Assembly (NCBI RefSeq): GCF_000407185.1
Contig: NZ_KE136481.1
Span: 451,136-515,135, forward strand
Origin: Enterococcus malodoratus ATCC 43197
GTDB lineage: Bacteria; Bacillota; Bacilli; Lactobacillales; Enterococcaceae
Length of the DNA: 64,000 nt
Direction: 5' to 3'
The position numbers and the translations under genes are program-made. This document shows, in pieces, positions 16,457 through 25,122 of this stretch (the stretch's first letter is position 1; the number at the start of each line of letters is the position of its first letter). Under the pieces are notes generated by a model. The model was not told the DNA's origin. It did not search any database and was given only the letters and a program-made list of their open reading frames with translations.

Positions 16457-17809
16457 TTATTCTTTAGATTTAAGATTTACTTGTATTATGTCCTGAATGG
16501 CATCTAAAAAGTTATAACTCTTTGGAACTAAAGGAGTATAAAACTCACTAATCACACTCCCGCCTGTATCCACATAACCTCGTCCTTTGATGCGTTTCAT
16601 AAAGAAGTTTTTTTCAACCTCACCAAACATCATGGAATACCCGAGTTCACTCATCCTTCCCAAGGCCACACGGAAGTTAAATTGATCCCGAATCCCATCT
16701 CCTAAATATTTCGCATCCGGTCTTTGACAAGCTAAAATCAGAAAGAAACCAGATTGACGACCTAACATCACGATTTGCTTGAGCTTATTCAAAATCACCG
16801 CACTTTCCTTCGTTGTTAACATCTCCATATAAGCCACGTATTCATCAAAGATTAAAAAGTTGGGCGGAAGTCCAAGATACGCATAGTTCTCTCCTGTTTT
16901 GTAGTTAGGCATTTCTTTCATTGTCCTACTACGAGCCATCATGCGTTCATAGAAATCCTCCACACAAGTAGAAATTTCATCTTTTTGGGAGTATACGTGA
17001 GTCATTACCGTGCTTAAATCGGCTAAGTCCGCATTTTTTGGGTCAAGAACAAATATTTCTGCATCAGATTTCAGCAAAGCCTCGATAATGGTGAGTAAGA
17101 AATAGGTCTTCCCTCCACCTGTGCCACCAGCGATTAACATATGGGGTAAAGAATCATATGCCCATACTTGATTTTTCATCAATCGCAAAACCCCGTTTTC
17201 TGCCACTACTTCTTCAATTCCAATTCGATTGGCAATCATATTGTATAACAAGGTGTATTCCACATAGGAGTCTTTGAGTTCCTTTTCTACTAACTCACAA
17301 TACAGCCCACTTTCGAGCTTCTTTTCCAACTTCAATAACTGATCTTGATATTTTCCTAGTGAAATTTGAACGCGAATAGAAAGTAAGCCATCCTTCATTC
17401 GATAATAAATTTTGGGAAAGTAACTGATACTCTCTTTGGTCCGACTACTATTCAAATCTTTGAAAAAGCCTTCACTTTGAGTTTGTTTCACTTCATACCA
17501 ATGGTTTTCTAGAATCATCCGAGCCAACTTTTGTCGATGCCACAAACTTCGCCAATGGTCCTGAAAAAAGTGAATATAAAGCAACATCATAACTCCTGAA
17601 AGAGCGAGACTTCCAACCAGACACGCTAAATCTTTTATAGACCAAACGATTTCAATAGTAGAAAGTGATGGCTTAGAAAGATCAAATTGTCTAAGCTCAT
17701 GAAAATAAAAGACGCTCATCCAACCGATGAACAAAGCAATGATCCAGCCAAGAACAAAGTGATACACCAAGTGCCGATCTCCTGTGCGTATGCGATGCCC
17801 TTTGTACAT
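16457..17809 (-). CDS. FtsK/SpoIIIE-type coupling protein TcpA (Tn916 ORF21)
   Basis: About 450 residues. Two N-terminal membrane segments (about 20-40 and 60-80) precede the FtsK-like motor domain with Walker A AGGTGGGKTYF and Walker B NFLIFDEYVAYM, then the RQSGFFLILACQRPDA motif. Family knowledge: it brings the relaxase-bound DNA strand to the mating channel, the role of VirD4. The start is uncertain: ATG 17809 is preceded by GGAGGTG at a long spacing, while an upstream ATG at 17830 contains that box. In Tn916 the gene lies next to oriT; here the redox/methylase cargo intervenes. Confidence 0.92.
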   Translation of the reverse strand: MYKGHRIRTGDRHLVYHFVLGWIIALFIGWMSVFYFHELRQFDLSKPSLSTIEIVWSIKDLACLVGSLALSGVMMLLYIHFFQDHWRSLWHRQKLARMILENHWYEVKQTQSEGFFKDLNSSRTKESISYFPKIYYRMKDGLLSIRVQISLGKYQDQLLKLEKKLESGLYCELVEKELKDSYVEYTLLYNMIANRIGIEEVVAENGVLRLMKNQVWAYDSLPHMLIAGGTGGGKTYFLLTIIEALLKSDAEIFVLDPKNADLADLSTVMTHVYSQKDEISTCVEDFYERMMARSRTMKEMPNYKTGENYAYLGLPPNFLIFDEYVAYMEMLTTKESAVILNKLKQIVMLGRQSGFFLILACQRPDAKYLGDGIRDQFNFRVALGRMSELGYSMMFGEVEKNFFMKRIKGRGYVDTGGSVISEFYTPLVPKSYNFLDAIQDIIQVNLKSKE

Positions 17810-17834
17810 TTTGATGGTTTTCACCTCCATTCAA

Positions 17835-17866
17835 AAATTTCCCAATAGGATTTTATTGGGAAATTT
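17835..17866 (-). terminator. Hairpin terminator or attenuator just upstream of tcpA
   Basis: A perfect 13-bp stem, AAATTTCCCAATA (17835-17847) with TATTGGGAAATTT (17854-17866), and a 6-nt loop. T-rich DNA follows on the minus strand. It lies between the RelB-like gene and tcpA, so it would reduce transcription of the transfer genes coming from the DUF961 operon. Confidence 0.7.
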
Positions 17867-17878
17867 CAAGAAGTTATG

Positions 17879-18223
17879 CTAGTCATTTCCTGCGATGGGA
17901 AGTTGTTTCGCTTCAACCAATTGTTTTAAAAAGCTTTCAATGGCATCCGTCATCTCCACACCGATTTCTTCCAAAACAGATTCCGCCTGCCGACATAAGT
18001 TTTCATTTACTTCGACAACCATAAAGAAGGACTCTTCCTCCCCTAACCAATCCAGTACATCAAAGTCTTCTTTGGCATCGTTACCTACATCCAGTAACCC
18101 TTGATGCATAATCAGAAACATTTTTTCATCATAGGTTAATGCTTTCGTGAGTTGTTCCTCCGTTAGCTCGCCTTTTCCATATTGATCGAGACAATCTAAA
18201 ATATGTTCGACATTAATTTCCAT
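17879..18223 (-). CDS. Protein with C-terminal RelB/DinJ-like ribbon-helix-helix, no toxin beside it
   Basis: Start set at ATG 18223, which has AGGTGA six bases upstream; a GTG at 18232 overlaps that box. 114 residues. The first ~60 residues are acidic and helical and of unknown role. The C-terminal half reads like the RelB/DinJ antitoxin DNA-binding domain: a beta strand (FFMVVEV), then RQAESVLEEIGVEMTDAIESF and LKQLVEAKQLP. Family knowledge: such domains dimerise and bind operators, usually with a RelE/YafQ toxin. No toxin gene lies beside it, so a stand-alone regulator of the element is possible. Confidence 0.6.
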   Translation of the reverse strand: MEINVEHILDCLDQYGKGELTEEQLTKALTYDEKMFLIMHQGLLDVGNDAKEDFDVLDWLGEEESFFMVVEVNENLCRQAESVLEEIGVEMTDAIESFLKQLVEAKQLPIAGND

Positions 18224-18232
18224 ACGCTTCAC

Positions 18233-18607
18233 CTATTTCTTACCTTCATTTTGGTTCGTGGGATTTCCTTGAGTCGGTTGTCGTTTCAAGACTAAATCAT
18301 CGGCCTTAATGAACCAATTAACGGTGGTTCCTTCCCGAAAAACATAATTGGCGACCGTATCCACGATTGGATTGACCAGCTCTACCTCTGCATCATAGGC
18401 AAACTCGCGTAAGGGCACATTTGCTGGGATACTAACTTGAATCATTCGACCTTGCGCAGAAGATTTCAAATTATAGGTCCGTTCTTTCACCTCATTACTA
18501 ACCGTCCCATCCTCATTTTGTTTCCGTACTTCTCGGCGTAATGCGGAAAACCGCAACTTGCCAAAGGTTAATCCTGAATCTACGACAATGCCTTCTGTTA
18601 ATCTCAT
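18233..18607 (-). CDS. DUF961 family protein (YdcP-like, Tn916 ORF22)
   Basis: 124 residues with no membrane segment. It begins MRLTEGIVVDSGLTFG and has a YNLKSSAQGRMIQVSIP core, the recognisable DUF961 pattern. The family is encoded in one or two copies at the head of Tn916-like transfer operons. In ICEBs1 the homologues HelP/YdcP-type are helicase processivity factors for rolling-circle replication (established knowledge). It lies 12 bp after the other DUF961 gene and abuts the RelB-like gene. Confidence 0.85.
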   Translation of the reverse strand: MRLTEGIVVDSGLTFGKLRFSALRREVRKQNEDGTVSNEVKERTYNLKSSAQGRMIQVSIPANVPLREFAYDAEVELVNPIVDTVANYVFREGTTVNWFIKADDLVLKRQPTQGNPTNQNEGKK

Positions 18608-18619
18608 CTTCTTTTCCTC

Positions 18620-18934
18620 CTATGCTTTCACTAAATCATCGACATACAACACATAATCGGTAAAACCGCGGTTTTCAATCTCATAGCCTTTGGCAACCAA
18701 GTGAGGATTCACGACTTTTAGCGGTTGGTCTTGGTCAAAATCCTTTTCTCCAGCTTCCGCAGCTACCACCACTTCAATATCATCAGCCCGTTGTTTACTG
18801 GAATATAAATGATAACTGCGACCAATCACTGTGGTATTCCGACCATATCCTTCTGTTAAAACTTCACCTTCACCGGCATAACTTATCTTTCCAAATGTTT
18901 CGGCCATATCTGGCACAACAAATTTCAATTCCAT
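18620..18934 (-). CDS. DUF961 family protein (Tn916 ORF23)
   Basis: 104 residues, a diverged paralogue of the next gene: both have the strand pattern around an aromatic YHLYSS/YNLKSS core and end in a short acidic or basic tail (here LYVDDLVKA). ATG 18934 has AGAGGAAA upstream. Likely accessory factor in replication or processing of the element's DNA, as inferred for YdcP-type proteins. First gene of the transfer operon after the adhesin, with a terminator between them. Confidence 0.85.
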   Translation of the reverse strand: MELKFVVPDMAETFGKISYAGEGEVLTEGYGRNTTVIGRSYHLYSSKQRADDIEVVVAAEAGEKDFDQDQPLKVVNPHLVAKGYEIENRGFTDYVLYVDDLVKA

Positions 18935-18976
18935 ATTTTTTTCCTCTTTTCATTGTTAGTTTTGGATACAAAAATA

Positions 18977-19007
18977 GCGCGACCACTTTTTTAGGAGGCG
19001 GTCGCGC
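18977..19007 (-). terminator. Strong terminator after the adhesin gene
   Basis: Stem GCGCGACC (18977-18984) / GGTCGCGC (19000-19007), followed on the minus strand by TATTTTT. It lies 40 bp after the adhesin stop and separates it from the DUF961 operon. Confidence 0.85.
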
Positions 19008-19046
19008 ACGTTGTTTCTTATAATTTACTTGTATCATCTCATCACC

Positions 19047-22000
19047 TTAGTTCCGGCGATTCCAGAAATAATAGCCAGCTGTCGCAAAGATCAAAGTAAA
19101 GCCAACAAACAGTAACACATTAGAAGTTTTCTCCCCAGTTTGTGGGAACGTCTTCACTGTAGGACTAGATTCTTGAGAGTCACTTGGTATTTCCGGTTGT
19201 TCTGGTGTGCTTGGTGTGGTCGGAACTTTTTTTGGAGTTAAGGTTTGGGATTTTTCTTTCAAATCTTCATTGTGTTTTCCATTGATATTTCCATCTTTAT
19301 CATAGTTAATTTCTTTAAAGGTAAAACTTGTACCTTCTGGATATTTACTTGTATCCACTTTTTCCGCAAGCACGGTTTTGGTAAATTCTTTATCATTCAC
19401 TTCGTAATCAATTTTGCCAGATTTCCAAATTTCTTTAGTCGTACCATCTGGTAGTAACGCATATAGAACTGTTTCAAAAGCCTCTTTTGAGCCATCCAGT
19501 ACACCATGGGTAATGGATATATCATCAAACATATCTACCACGTCACCATGAGTGAAAGCTTGCGAACCGTCTTCTAAGTGCGCTTTCGTTTGAATGGAAA
19601 CATGGCGTTCCACCGTACAATTAACAGTTTGGGCTTGGTTATTCAAACTAGCATCCTTTGCTACTGGCTCATCGCCCACTTCAAAGGCTTCCTTGTTTTC
19701 ATAAACATAATTAAACAAGACAATGGTTTTATCCAAAACTTGTTCAGCCGTTAGTTTATGCAGAATTTCCCAAGTTCCTGTTTTCTCTTTGTTCGCCAAA
19801 GTTGCAGTCGTTTCAGCAATTACCACTGGTTTGGCCTTTTCATCTTTTTCTTGAACAGCTTTTGTCGCTTCCACATCAATGGCTTGCGCTACCACATACC
19901 AGTCTTCTTTGATTTCATGGAGATTGTAACTCAATTTATCAACTAGCTCGGTAGAATCCAGAGAAGTTAATTCTTTGTTTCCGTCCTTCCAAGTCGCAAG
20001 GGAAGTTAAACTATCTTCTTCCTCAGGTAAATCATAGAGCATCAAACGATTCAAACTAACGGAAAATGCGTTGTTCGTCAGTTTCTCGTAAGGAACGGTC
20101 ACCGTTTTAATCGGTTGTTTTTGTCCTTTTTCAGTAATGGTAAAGACATATTCACTCTTCACAAAGTCTTCCTTGTTTTCCTTAAAAGTAGAACGGATTT
20201 CTAAAGGCGTAATCTTTTGAAATCCTTCTGGCGCTTCTATTTCTTCAAGTAAATAATCCCCATAAGGAAGATTTTCAAACTTGCCATAGCCATCAAAACC
20301 TAATTGCTCGTTATAAGCTGTGGTCGCTTCATCTTCAGCACCTGTGATTTCATTGGTTCCTTCCAATGGCGATACTTTAAAGGTCAGATCGTTGAAGCCA
20401 GTTTCAGTAGTCCCCGCAGCTGATCCAGCAAATTTAAAGAAATCAAATCCAAAGCGAATGACTTGTTCCTTTGCCGTAACATCTCGGATAATCACGGCAT
20501 TTTTTTCGTTATCATCCACCTTTTTGATGGATACAGGATACTTCGTTTCATCCAAAGTATATCCTTCAGGTGCTTTGGTTTCTTGCCAGTAATACTCGTT
20601 AATCGCCAGGTGTTTAACGGCAACTTGATTTTTTTCATCTAAAGTCAAAGTCACCGTTTCATCAGAAGCTTTCGTTCCCTTAACTAATTCTGGTTTAAAA
20701 GCTTCATTCCATTTAACAGCTTGACCATCTTTTGCAGTAAAGAGAGTATATTCAGCTCCTTTAAACTCAGCTTTCCCTTGAGTTTCATTACCGGTATCTT
20801 TGTCTTCTTTTGTCAAAGTGGTTTCACCAGTGATTTCTTGGTTCTGCCCTTTTACGTTACTGGTCACAAGGGCTACAGTTTGATTGGCATACTTCAATTC
20901 GACTTTTACGGGTTTAAAGGTATTTACAAATCCATTACTAGCTTTGGTTTCTATCACGTAGTAAGTTCCCAACTCCAACGCATCGGCACTCTCTTTTGGT
21001 GTTTCTGCATGGCCTTTTTCATCCGTGGTTATTTCTTGAACGATTTCACCAGTTGGGCTATCTTTGCGAATCGCAAACGTGTTTCCAGCTAAAGAATAGT
21101 TGTCATTCCAAAGATCACTTCCTGTTTCAACTCCGGTTTTATCCAGAATGATTTGACCTTTTTCTCGCGTATTTTTTGAAGTCACAGAAATGGTTTCACC
21201 TGCTTTAATTGTGGCAGTCAGGGTTGTGGTATCAATCGTATAAGGCGCCGGCACTGATTTTTCAGTAATGGTTACCTTCGTACCATGAGGAATCCCATCC
21301 AATATCGCAATGCCTTCTTTATCAGTAGTTACATCTTTTGCGGGTAACACTTTTCCAAAATCTAAATGGAAAACCGTCCCTGGTACAACTTCACCAGTTT
21401 CTTTATCGACTTTTTTGATTTTTAAAGCACCCTCAGTTTCCACATCAATTTTGATCGTGTAAGTGTTCGGTTTATCAATCGCCCCGGCCATCAAGGTCTG
21501 TTGTCCAGCCATCTTATAAGCGACCGGTGTTCCGGTACCAGCAGATTTTTTAAGCGTCAACACCCCACTTTCTTTTGAATTGGCATTCGGTGTGATGACC
21601 AATTGATTGCCATTCACGCGATAATCAATGTTTGCGGTATTTTCCACAACTTCATCGAACTCTGACAAATTCAAATTATTCGTATCCGTTACGGTTGTCG
21701 ATTGTCCTAAAACTGTTTTGACTGTGGAATTATGGAAGCTTGGTTTCTTCTGATAGTTTGCGATTGCTTGATTAATTTTCGCTTCAATGACTGCGATATT
21801 TACGGAACTACCATCTGGATGCTTCATAGAGTGAAGAGTATAACCATTAACTTCTTGCCAAATCATCTTTTGAGCAACCATTTGTGTATCAATATCTGTA
21901 CCGGCGTTTTTCCATAACACTGAAACTAATTTGGCTTTCTCCGACATATCAGGCAATGGATTTTTCTCATAACCTGGCGTGAACTCATTGTAAATTGGCA

Positions 22001-22265
22001 CTCCCGGTTCGATACAGAAAATATCTTGTTTCTCCCCATTATAGATAGCATAGTGAGGAACAGTTACCTCAGATAATGTTCGACCATCGCTGAACGTACC
22101 TTCAACTGCGTATAAATGTGATAAATCGCAGTGCACAGTCACTGTTTGTGGATGAGTAATCTCATCGGCCAGAGCAATCGTAGGACCAATCGCTCCGCCA
22201 ATTGTTTGACCCAACAGAGCTAAAGTCGCAAATAATCGCCAATTTTTGAACTTTGATGTTTTCAT
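19047..22265 (-). CDS. LPXTG-anchored thioester (TQXA) adhesin with Cna-B/VaFE-type repeats
   Basis: 1072 residues from ATG 22265, which has AGGAAAA upstream; earlier in-frame ATGs lack a ribosome site. Signal peptide to about residue 33 (ALA cleavage). A thioester domain has Cys84 in FCIEPG and Gln132 in AQKMIW. Several immunoglobulin-like repeats of the SpaA/CnaB and VaFE kind follow, with lysines and Asn/Glu suited to isopeptide or ester crosslinks. The sortase signal FPQTG (1040-1044) precedes a hydrophobic stretch and RRN tail. Family knowledge: thioester adhesins bond covalently to host or surface amines. Here it may promote mating-pair contact or host attachment (inference). It lies at the operon head of the conjugative element. 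Confidence 0.9.
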   Translation of the reverse strand: MKTSKFKNWRLFATLALLGQTIGGAIGPTIALADEITHPQTVTVHCDLSHLYAVEGTFSDGRTLSEVTVPHYAIYNGEKQDIFCIEPGVPIYNEFTPGYEKNPLPDMSEKAKLVSVLWKNAGTDIDTQMVAQKMIWQEVNGYTLHSMKHPDGSSVNIAVIEAKINQAIANYQKKPSFHNSTVKTVLGQSTTVTDTNNLNLSEFDEVVENTANIDYRVNGNQLVITPNANSKESGVLTLKKSAGTGTPVAYKMAGQQTLMAGAIDKPNTYTIKIDVETEGALKIKKVDKETGEVVPGTVFHLDFGKVLPAKDVTTDKEGIAILDGIPHGTKVTITEKSVPAPYTIDTTTLTATIKAGETISVTSKNTREKGQIILDKTGVETGSDLWNDNYSLAGNTFAIRKDSPTGEIVQEITTDEKGHAETPKESADALELGTYYVIETKASNGFVNTFKPVKVELKYANQTVALVTSNVKGQNQEITGETTLTKEDKDTGNETQGKAEFKGAEYTLFTAKDGQAVKWNEAFKPELVKGTKASDETVTLTLDEKNQVAVKHLAINEYYWQETKAPEGYTLDETKYPVSIKKVDDNEKNAVIIRDVTAKEQVIRFGFDFFKFAGSAAGTTETGFNDLTFKVSPLEGTNEITGAEDEATTAYNEQLGFDGYGKFENLPYGDYLLEEIEAPEGFQKITPLEIRSTFKENKEDFVKSEYVFTITEKGQKQPIKTVTVPYEKLTNNAFSVSLNRLMLYDLPEEEDSLTSLATWKDGNKELTSLDSTELVDKLSYNLHEIKEDWYVVAQAIDVEATKAVQEKDEKAKPVVIAETTATLANKEKTGTWEILHKLTAEQVLDKTIVLFNYVYENKEAFEVGDEPVAKDASLNNQAQTVNCTVERHVSIQTKAHLEDGSQAFTHGDVVDMFDDISITHGVLDGSKEAFETVLYALLPDGTTKEIWKSGKIDYEVNDKEFTKTVLAEKVDTSKYPEGTSFTFKEINYDKDGNINGKHNEDLKEKSQTLTPKKVPTTPSTPEQPEIPSDSQESSPTVKTFPQTGEKTSNVLLFVGFTLIFATAGYYFWNRRN

Positions 22266-22426
22266 AGTGTATTTTCCTTTCATAAAGATATTTTTTTGTT
22301 GTTGCTTTTTTCTGCATATCTTTCTAAATTGATTCTGTACTCGACCTGGATAGCAAAATAAAGCGCAACAAACCTCCACAAACTTATATTGATGCTCGTT
22401 ATTTAATATGATACGATGTGCCTGCA
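22266..22426. other. Adhesin upstream region with half of a diverged direct repeat
   Basis: No gene. It holds the adhesin ribosome site and, at 22331-22354, GATTCTGTACTCGACCTGG, which resembles the sequence on the far side of the IS30 gene (GATTCTGTACTC at 23739-23750, continuing ACCTTG after the IS256-family element at 25095). A clear promoter for the adhesin is not evident, so the original one may have been displaced by the insertions. Confidence 0.5.
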
Positions 22427-22566
22427 TACGGTAGGTAATACGATTTGATTATGAACACAGATATGATAGCCTTGTATCGGCTGAGCTGACTTGTCTTAAG
22501 TTAGCTCCTAGTTGGAAGCGGATCTCATATCTGTGAAGGTTCATTGTCAAATCATTCGTTGCCGTA
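22427..22566. repeat. Long imperfect inverted repeat with internal hairpins
   Basis: The outer arms (22427-22466 and 22525-22566) pair over about 40 bp with a few bulges, including 13 of 15 pairs between 22442-22456 and 22539-22553 and a perfect 11-bp stem CACAGATATGA / TCATATCTGTG. The ~58-nt interior holds at least two further hairpins: AGCC/GGCT, and AGCTGACTT / AAGTTAGCT with a 5-nt loop. It lies 33 bp before the IS30 transposase start. It could be a structured RNA, a transcription block protecting the transposase, or a DNA hairpin used in replication. Confidence 0.65.
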
Positions 22567-22599
22567 GTAATTAATAGAGCAAGGGAGCTAGTTTGATAC

Positions 22600-23589
22600 A
22601 TGGTATATAAGCATTTAACCGCTGAAGAGCGCGGGAAAATTGAAGCCTATCTTGACGAAGGATTACGACCAGCTGAAATAGCACGTAGATTAGATCGCCA
22701 TCGTTCAACAATCACTCGGGAGATTCAACGGGGGACTGAAGCTAGAAAAGCCAACAGTATCGCACGGTTGCCTTATCAAGCTTCAAGTGCACAAAATATT
22801 GCTAAATTGCGGAAAAAGAACTGTGGAGTTACTAAAAAAGCCACGATTCACAATATAAAAACTATTTTAAAATATCTGAATCTAAAATATTCTCCAGAAC
22901 AAATTGCACATTCCGTTAAAAGCGTAAAGGTATGTACATCCACGATCTATAACTGGATTTACTCAAAAACCATTGATTTCAACATCAAAAAGCTTAGGAG
23001 ACATGGAAAAAGATATAAAGTAAAGTCATCTGGATCGAAGATTCGCATTGATCGAGCTTTCTTTGAAAATAGAACCATTGATTTGCGCCCAGAAGCTGTT
23101 CAGCTTCGTACAGAATTTGGTCATTGGGAAGCTGATACAGTAGTTTCAAAACGTGGCATATCAACCTGTCTAGCAACTTTTATCGAAAGAAAGACACGAC
23201 AATACGTAGCGATTAAACTCCCTAATAAAACAGGTCACGCTATGATGGCAGCAATTAAAAAACTAATAGAAATGTATCCTCAAGGGGTAAAATCTATTAC
23301 TTGTGATCGAGGAACTGAATTTGTAAATCAATTTCAAGTCGGGCTTATTGAAGACACCTTCGGGTGCAACATTTACTATGCAAATCCGTATGCACCTCAT
23401 GAACGTGGTTCTAACGAAAATCATAATGGATTACTTAGAGAATATTTCCCTAAACCGTTTAATTTTAAGACTGTCTCGCAGCGCATCGTCGATGACGCTG
23501 TAGAAAGCTTAAATACTCGACCAAGAAAAATTCTAAAGTGGAAAACACCAGCTCAAAAGTTTAAACTAGAATACGCGAGAATTACATGA
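22600..23589 (+). CDS. IS30-family transposase
   Basis: 329 residues, apparently intact. The N-terminal helix-turn-helix (LTAEERGKIEAYLDEG... IARRLDRHRSTITREI) is typical of IS30, and the catalytic DDE set is seen as D in FGHWEADTVV, D in SITCDRGTEF and E in ERGSNENHNG. GGGAG precedes the ATG. Terminal inverted repeats are not obvious: the best candidates are a 14-of-21 match between about 22353-22373 and 23708-23730, so element borders remain open. The plus orientation opposes the rest of the conjugative element. Confidence 0.93.
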   Translation: MVYKHLTAEERGKIEAYLDEGLRPAEIARRLDRHRSTITREIQRGTEARKANSIARLPYQASSAQNIAKLRKKNCGVTKKATIHNIKTILKYLNLKYSPEQIAHSVKSVKVCTSTIYNWIYSKTIDFNIKKLRRHGKRYKVKSSGSKIRIDRAFFENRTIDLRPEAVQLRTEFGHWEADTVVSKRGISTCLATFIERKTRQYVAIKLPNKTGHAMMAAIKKLIEMYPQGVKSITCDRGTEFVNQFQVGLIEDTFGCNIYYANPYAPHERGSNENHNGLLREYFPKPFNFKTVSQRIVDDAVESLNTRPRKILKWKTPAQKFKLEYARIT

Positions 23590-23738
23590 TATTTTCAAGA
23601 GGATATTTCATTTGTTATAAAAATGTTTTTACGAACGATTACAATTTTTTGAATTTTATATAATTATAAAGCTAAGCGAAAGACGAACGATGTTTATCTA
23701 ATAACAGTGAATAGTTGCACTTAATCTTAACATTCGCC
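23590..23738. other. Sequence between IS30 transposase and the IS256-family element
   Basis: AT-rich, no gene. It probably contains the right end of the IS30 element, but no convincing inverted repeat can be fixed by eye. It ends at GATTCTGTACTC, whose last 8 bp are the left target duplication of the next insertion. Confidence 0.4.
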
Positions 23739-23742
23739 GATT

Positions 23743-25094
23743 CTGTACTCGAGAGTGTAAAATATTTTGTGTAAATAGAAAAAAGGAAGTCCCTTCTGTA
23801 GAATAGAGTTACCACAACACATTCACAGAAAAGAGGGCTTCCATATGAACGATTTTACTACAGAAATTCTAAAGACTCTAGCGAACAAAGGCGATTTGAA
23901 TGAATTATTCCGTGTCCATTTGGAAAAAGCTGTCAATACGCTTCTCAAAACGGAGTTAACGGCTTTCCTCGATTACGAAAAGTACGATCGCATTGGTTTT
24001 AACACGGGTAATTCTCGTAACGGCTCCTATGACCGTACGGTCAAGACCGAGTACGGGGAACTTCATCTCCAGATTCCGCGCGACCGCAACGGCGAGTTCA
24101 AGCAACAGACTGTTCCTGCTTATAGACGGACGAATGATACCTTAGAGGAGACCGTCATTCACCTCTTCCGAAAAGGTATTACCATGTCGGAAATCGCAGA
24201 CTTGATTGAGAAAATGTATGGGCATCACTACACGCCCCAAACCATGTCCAATATGACTAAATCATTTACGGAAGAAGTCACTTCATTTAAGGAACGTGAG
24301 CTTCATGACCGTTATGCCGCTATTTATATGGACGCAACCTATATCCCTTTAAAGCGGAAAACCGTCGCCAAGGAAGCCATTCATATCGCAGTTGGCATTC
24401 GCCCGGACGGTTCAAAGGAAGTGTTGAGCTATGCGATTGCACCAACTGAATCTATCACGATTTGGGAAGAGATTTTAATAGACCTCCAGGAACGTGGCGT
24501 GAAAAACGTCCTCCTTTTCATCACGGATGGCTTAAAGGGGATGGCAGGGGCCGTGCAGCGGTTCTACCCCAAAGCCCGTTTTCAACATTGCTGTGTGCAC
24601 GTTTCCCGTAATATCAGTCACAAAGTGCGTGTCGATGATCGTAAGGAAGTCTGTGATGATTTTAAAATGGTGTATCAAGCGTCATCTAAAAAGGCGGCAT
24701 TGGAAGCACGTGGTGCTTTTGCGGAAAAATGGAAAACCAGCTATCCAAAAATGGTGGAATCGATCCTTTCGAACGATTACCTGCTCACTTTCTATGATTT
24801 CCCATTAGCCATACGCAAGACTATTTACTCTACGAACTTGATTGAATCCTTTAATAAGCAAATCAAGAAATACAGCCACCGCAAGGAACAGTTCCAAAAT
24901 GAAGAGTCGATGGAACGTTTCTTAGTCTCGTCTTTTGATACTCACAACCAAAAATTCCTAGGTCGCAGTCATAAAGGTTTCCAACAGGCCGAAGGCGAGC
25001 TCGAACAAATGCTGAGTCAACCGATGGAGAATTAGAAACAATCTACAGTAGGGAAGAACCATTTACACAAAATTATTGACGCTCCCCTGTACTC
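23743..25094 (+). mobile_element. Complete IS256-family insertion sequence with 8-bp target duplications
   Basis: The element spans 23751-25086 (1336 bp). Its ends match at 21 of 26 positions: the left begins GAGAGTGTAAAATA, the right, read inward, GGGAGCGTCAATAA, and both continue TTTTGTGTAAAT. Identical 8-bp CTGTACTC copies flank it (23743-23750 and 25087-25094), as expected for IS256-family transposition. Intact ends and a full transposase frame suggest a recent, possibly active copy. Confidence 0.9.
23845..25035 (+). CDS. IS256-family (mutator-like) transposase
   Basis: 396 residues, full length. DDE residues are visible as D in YMDATYIPL, D in FITDGLKGM and E in STNLIESFNKQ; the C/D...H motif HCCVHVSRN between them is the family signature. 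It is not the classical staphylococcal IS256 protein, whose sequence differs, so the exact IS name is left open. It is driven from within the element; the 68 bp before the ATG include GAGGGC as ribosome site. Confidence 0.95.
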   Translation: MNDFTTEILKTLANKGDLNELFRVHLEKAVNTLLKTELTAFLDYEKYDRIGFNTGNSRNGSYDRTVKTEYGELHLQIPRDRNGEFKQQTVPAYRRTNDTLEETVIHLFRKGITMSEIADLIEKMYGHHYTPQTMSNMTKSFTEEVTSFKERELHDRYAAIYMDATYIPLKRKTVAKEAIHIAVGIRPDGSKEVLSYAIAPTESITIWEEILIDLQERGVKNVLLFITDGLKGMAGAVQRFYPKARFQHCCVHVSRNISHKVRVDDRKEVCDDFKMVYQASSKKAALEARGAFAEKWKTSYPKMVESILSNDYLLTFYDFPLAIRKTIYSTNLIESFNKQIKKYSHRKEQFQNEESMERFLVSSFDTHNQKFLGRSHKGFQQAEGELEQMLSQPMEN

Positions 25095-25122
25095 ACCTTG
25101 TATGCTTAAAAAGCAAATAAAA

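Noticed and set aside
22266-22427. N-terminal extension of the adhesin to an ATG at 22427
   Set aside because: The extension lacks a ribosome site and is basic and Cys/Gln-rich. The ATG at 22265 has AGGAAAA and begins a clear signal peptide.
22453-22537. Cloverleaf-like shape suggesting a tRNA
   Set aside because: A 7-bp closing stem and arm-like hairpins are present, but the middle arm has a 5-nt loop, there is no T-loop TTC motif, no anticodon-like loop with U33 and no CCA context. The stem extends well beyond tRNA length.
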